DNA of 8,819 bases, taken from DAOVGU01 sp030637775 [NCBI: bacterium]. Lineage in GTDB: Bacteria > Ratteibacteria > UBA8468. A program made the position numbers and the translations under genes. Positions 6,972-8,819 of this stretch are shown here, piece by piece. The stretch is from positions 1 through 8,819 of the forward strand of contig DAOWFY010000006.1 in the NCBI GenBank assembly GCA_030637775.1, in the 5' to 3' direction. A model generated the notes under the pieces. The model saw only the letters and a list, made by a program, of their open reading frames with translations. It had not been told where the DNA came from and did not search any database. Position 1 is the first letter of the stretch. Every line of letters starts with the position of its first letter.

Positions 6972-7754
6972 TTACCTCCCTCTCTCAATAACTCCAAATT
7001 GCTCTCGCCGATTACTATGGACTAAAGCAGAATTATAAAGTTCTTCCAATTGATTATAAAACCTAAACAGAAATTCATCTCTGAAGTTTCTAAAGGGTGT
7101 CTGATTAGTATACTTGTTAAACAAAACTCTTTCCTTTTCTGAGGGGGCAATGATAAAAGACTTGAAATTCTTTATCTTGCGGAATCTTTGAGGAATTTTT
7201 AGTAGCCTATCCAATCCGCTTTTAACGCCTGTTGTTTCTTCCACCTCAAAAGCATATACAGGAAATAATCCGTGATCATCTTCCTCAAACCACAAGGCAT
7301 CTACTTCTCTGATCTTTGCTAAGTTAGGACCTCTAAAAATATCAGTGCAGTCAGATACACTGACAAAATCTCCTAACGGTTTACCTTGAAAATTTCTAAT
7401 TGTCTGGTCGTGTGGAGGTGCATAACTTTCGTATCCATAAATTTTTCCAAGTGTAATTAACATCCCTTGTGCAATTCCATGATCAATCTCTGGTTTCTCA
7501 GTGAAACTTTGGGTCTCAGGTTTCATTGGAACTTCTTCTACAAGCCTATAAATACCGCTTCTCTCTGGTAGTACTGGTTCAAAAATCTTATATTGTCTTA
7601 CAACCCTCCGAATGGTATCACGCCATGTAGGATTAGTTTTAGTTTTAGGATGACCTTCTATAATTTTATTAATTTTGGACAAATGCCCTTGCCCACCTAA
7701 TTTTAATAAGGCATCTTTTACAACATCTTTCCAAGTTAGTTTTTGCTTATCCAT
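6972..7754 (-). CDS. Winged-helix (HARE-HTH-like) plus restriction-endonuclease-like protein
   Basis: A 260-residue two-domain protein. Residues about 7-73 (LTWKDVVKDALLKLGG ... WRDTIRRVVRQYKIF ... SGIYRLVE) have the layout of the HARE-HTH winged helix found fused to restriction enzymes. Residues about 90-240 look like a PD-(D/E)xK nuclease core: an N-terminal helix with LGKIYGYESYAPPHDQ (102-116), REVDALW with candidate metal ligand D152, then PVYAFEVEETTGVKSGLDRL (165-184) with E170 and E172, a helix, and a strand FKSFIIAPSEKE. The expected lysine of ExK is replaced by Glu (E-V-E), as in BamHI's ExE arrangement. It likely binds and cuts or nicks nucleic acid. Its start overlaps the preceding 59-codon ORF by 8 bases and has no good SD, so translation is probably coupled; the 103-aa gene follows after 2 bases. 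No methyltransferase is visible in the window. The nuclease assignment is from motif recognition only. Confidence 0.72.
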   Translation of the reverse strand: MDKQKLTWKDVVKDALLKLGGQGHLSKINKIIEGHPKTKTNPTWRDTIRRVVRQYKIFEPVLPERSGIYRLVEEVPMKPETQSFTEKPEIDHGIAQGMLITLGKIYGYESYAPPHDQTIRNFQGKPLGDFVSVSDCTDIFRGPNLAKIREVDALWFEEDDHGLFPVYAFEVEETTGVKSGLDRLLKIPQRFRKIKNFKSFIIAPSEKERVLFNKYTNQTPFRNFRDEFLFRFYNQLEELYNSALVHSNRREQFGVIERGR

Positions 7755-7926
7755 ATTTTATCGCTGTGAATAAAATGTAACCCCATATTTTAAGTTTCTC
7801 AATATATCTAAAGGTAACTCCATATTTCTGGCCTATTTCTAAATCAGGAGCCCCTCTTGTCTTTTCTTGTAAGATTATCTCTTGAAGCTCTTTCCCAGTT
7901 TTAAAGCTTGCCTTCTGATTACTCAT
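7747..7926 (-). CDS. Small HTH ORF (59 aa), possibly the truncated N-terminus of a larger protein
   Basis: ATG at 7926 to TAA at 7747-7749 gives 59 residues: MSNQKASFKTGKELQEIILQ onward. Residues about 24-46 (RGAPDLEIGQKYGVTFRYIEKL) read as a helix-turn-helix: an E-I-G-x-K-Y-G-V core with a recognition-like helix. A GAGG-type SD lies 4-5 bases before the ATG, and a candidate promoter lies upstream at 7991-8019. The last 13 residues (IWGYILFTAIKYG) are hydrophobic and unlike the rest, which suggests the original reading continued elsewhere. The stop overlaps the start of the nuclease-like gene by 8 bases. I recall similar HTH segments at the front of some DNA methyltransferases but cannot verify this here. 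Alternatives are a free-standing regulator of the downstream genes, or a remnant that persists as a translated leader. Confidence 0.6.
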   Translation of the reverse strand: MSNQKASFKTGKELQEIILQEKTRGAPDLEIGQKYGVTFRYIEKLKIWGYILFTAIKYG

Positions 7927-7986
7927 TGAACCTCATCTTATTACTAAATCTACCGTTTTGCCCAATGTTTTCGAGCATTTACAAAC

Positions 7987-8019
7987 TTACAGAATAAGTT
8001 AAGTGAAAGGAACTGTAAA
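7987..8019. repeat. Inverted repeat overlapping the candidate promoter (possible operator)
   Basis: AACTTACAG on the left (7984-7992) pairs with CTGTAAATT on the right (8013-8021) at 8 of 9 positions; the perfect core is TTACAG/CTGTAA. The spacing places the arms over the -10 and -35 elements. The small HTH protein encoded just downstream would be an obvious candidate to bind here, but nothing in the sequence proves it. Confidence 0.3.
7991..8019 (-). promoter_or_regulatory. Candidate sigma-70-type promoter for the HTH / nuclease / ShosTA-like gene string
   Basis: On the minus strand TTTACA (8014-8019, 5 of 6 to TTGACA) and TATTCT (7991-7996, 4 of 6 to TATAAT) are separated by exactly 17 bases. 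Transcription would begin near 7984 and leave a leader of roughly 58 bases before the ATG at 7926. Inverted-repeat arms TTACAG (7987-7992) and CTGTAA (8013-8018) cover both boxes, as an operator would. Confidence 0.4.
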
Positions 8020-8029
8020 TTGTTTCTTG

Positions 8030-8305
8030 TTAGGACCGGTTAGAAAATATTTCTGCCACTTCACCATTTATATCAATTAGGAGTATTCTTGTAAAACTAT
8101 GTTTGACTTTAAGTTTATCTACAGCTAACAGAAAATTATTTCGATCAGCAAGGAAAAAGTCATTCAAGATGCCCAGCCATTTTTCCCCTCTCATTGTCAT
8201 TGTAGACTCCTTTGCCTTGATTATTTTGTTAAGAAGTAATTCTGTTTGTAATTGAACAGCATCAATAGCACCCTCATTCTCTATGATACCGATTACTTTC
8301 TTGTG
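8030..8305 (-). pseudogene. In-frame C-terminal continuation of the amber-interrupted nuclease-like gene
   Basis: After the TAG at 8306-8308 the same frame stays open for 91 more codons, to TAA at 8030-8032. The translation looks like real protein: HKKVIGIIENEGAIDAVQLQ, then GEKWLGILNDFFLADRNNF, VKHSFTRILLIDINGEVAEI and FSNRS at the end. The WLGILNDFFLAD and RILLIDINGEVAEIF parts look like the helix and closing strands of an alpha/beta domain. Read through, the gene would be about 238 residues. The simplest reading is a gene broken by one nonsense mutation; a sequencing error or programmed readthrough are alternatives. TAG ends two other genes in the window (6658-6660 and 4113-4115), which argues against amber being a sense codon generally. 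Confidence 0.65.
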
Positions 8306-8746
8306 CTATTCTCGGCCATGAATTATCTTTTTGATTCTTACAATTTCCTCCGAGACATCAAAGGACTTCCAGTCATTGACAATCTCTTCTTCGATTATTT
8401 GTTCAACACATTGTTTAAGTAATTTTTTAAAATGCTGAAAATTAGTTTTGGGAATAGGACCTTTCATAAACAACATTATAGAGGTTCCTGCTGAGATTTT
8501 TGACTCAAAATGATCATTAATCTGGTTACAAAGATTTGAAAGAGACACATCAACTGTTTTTCTATCCAACTCAGCTCTCGTAATTTCTAAAGCTATCTTT
8601 TTTGAACCAATATCAACGTAATAGTCGGGTGGATTCTCACCTTCAGTGATAGTGAATTTTTGCGATAATGTTTTACCCAGATATTTGCTAATTGCATTTT
8701 TAGTGTATTCTTCATCTTGCCTTCTCATCTTATTTTCTAATTCCAC
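8306..8746 (-). CDS. PD-(D/E)xK-like nuclease-fold hypothetical protein, N-terminal part (ends at in-frame TAG)
   Basis: An open frame of 146 codons from GTG at 8746 (ATG at 8728, codon 7, is the other reasonable start; neither has a strong SD) to TAG at 8306-8308. An in-frame TAA at 8786-8788 limits any upstream extension. The motif NPPDYYVDIGSKKIALEIT (38-56) has the spacing of a PD-(D/E)xK core, with D41, E54 and Thr in place of Lys. PPDY ... vEiT signatures of this sort occur in many defence-associated proteins with the restriction-endonuclease fold. The helical RRQDEEYTKNAISKYLG precedes it. The frame continues beyond the stop with plausible protein, so this is probably a truncated product of a damaged gene. 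It lies upstream of the HTH/nuclease operon in the same orientation. The specific function is unknown. Confidence 0.6.
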   Translation of the reverse strand: MELENKMRRQDEEYTKNAISKYLGKTLSQKFTITEGENPPDYYVDIGSKKIALEITRAELDRKTVDVSLSNLCNQINDHFESKISAGTSIMLFMKGPIPKTNFQHFKKLLKQCVEQIIEEEIVNDWKSFDVSEEIVRIKKIIHGRE

Positions 8747-8784
8747 ATAATTTAAACCGACTACTTCATTTACCCCTACATTCT

Positions 8785-8802
8785 TTTATAACGAGTTATA
8801 AA
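8785..8802. repeat. 18-base palindrome upstream of the nuclease-like gene (possible operator or promoter element)
   Basis: TTTATAAC (8785-8792), two central bases, then GTTATAAA (8795-8802) form perfect 8-base arms. It sits about 40 bases before the GTG at 8746, the only leader sequence visible for that gene. The arms resemble -10 boxes (TATAAA at 8785-8790 on the minus strand), but no good -35 is found in the remaining bases. It could be a dimeric repressor site. Confidence 0.35.
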
Positions 8803-8819
8803 GAAAATTGCGCTACTTA

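Noticed and set aside
8306-8308. Pyrrolysine or other amber recoding as the explanation for the in-frame TAG
   Set aside because: Not excluded, but TAG terminates two other genes here and no readthrough signal or pyl gene is visible, so a nonsense mutation is preferred.

Overview
The window is bacterial, and every gene I can support lies on the minus strand. The organism is probably a diderm (Gram-negative-type) bacterium, because it carries a LolA/outer-membrane-lipoprotein-sorting-like exported protein. The combination of a GuaB3-type IMP dehydrogenase and a DnaE with a full set of PHP-domain metal ligands does not point to a common model genus. An uncultured lineage is a reasonable guess, but I cannot place it from sequence alone.

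In the direction of transcription (right to left), the right half (about 4997-8819) is an accessory, AT-rich region that looks like a small defence island. It opens with a PD-(D/E)xK-type nuclease-like gene interrupted by an in-frame amber codon (8746 to 8306, with coding-like sequence continuing in the same frame to 8030). A 103-base intergenic stretch with a good candidate promoter follows. Next come a 59-codon helix-turn-helix ORF (7926-7747), a winged-helix plus restriction-endonuclease-like protein (7754-6972) and a 103-residue protein of unknown function (6969-6658), packed with an 8-base overlap and a 2-base gap. After 54 bases comes a two-gene unit of a ComF/PRTase-like protein (6603-5986) and a DprA/Smf-like protein (5989-4997), joined by an ATGA overlap. 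This pair matches the architecture of the ShosTA toxin-antitoxin/anti-phage system.

The left half (1-4910) is housekeeping-like and looks richer in G+C. It holds an exported LolA-like protein (4910-4113), a CBS-less GuaB3-family IMP dehydrogenase (4102-2948) and the first 983 codons of the DNA polymerase III alpha subunit dnaE (2951 to beyond base 1). guaB3 and dnaE share an ATGA overlap, so GTP-pathway and replicative polymerase genes are translationally coupled here. The 86-base gap at 4911-4996 is the apparent boundary between island and core genome.

The most interesting content is the compact HTH / wHTH-nuclease / 103-aa trio beside the ShosTA-like pair. The 59-aa HTH may be the surviving N-terminus of a larger enzyme (possibly a DNA methyltransferase), which would make the trio an eroded or repurposed restriction-modification-type module. 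No tRNA, rRNA, CRISPR array, transposase or integrase was seen.
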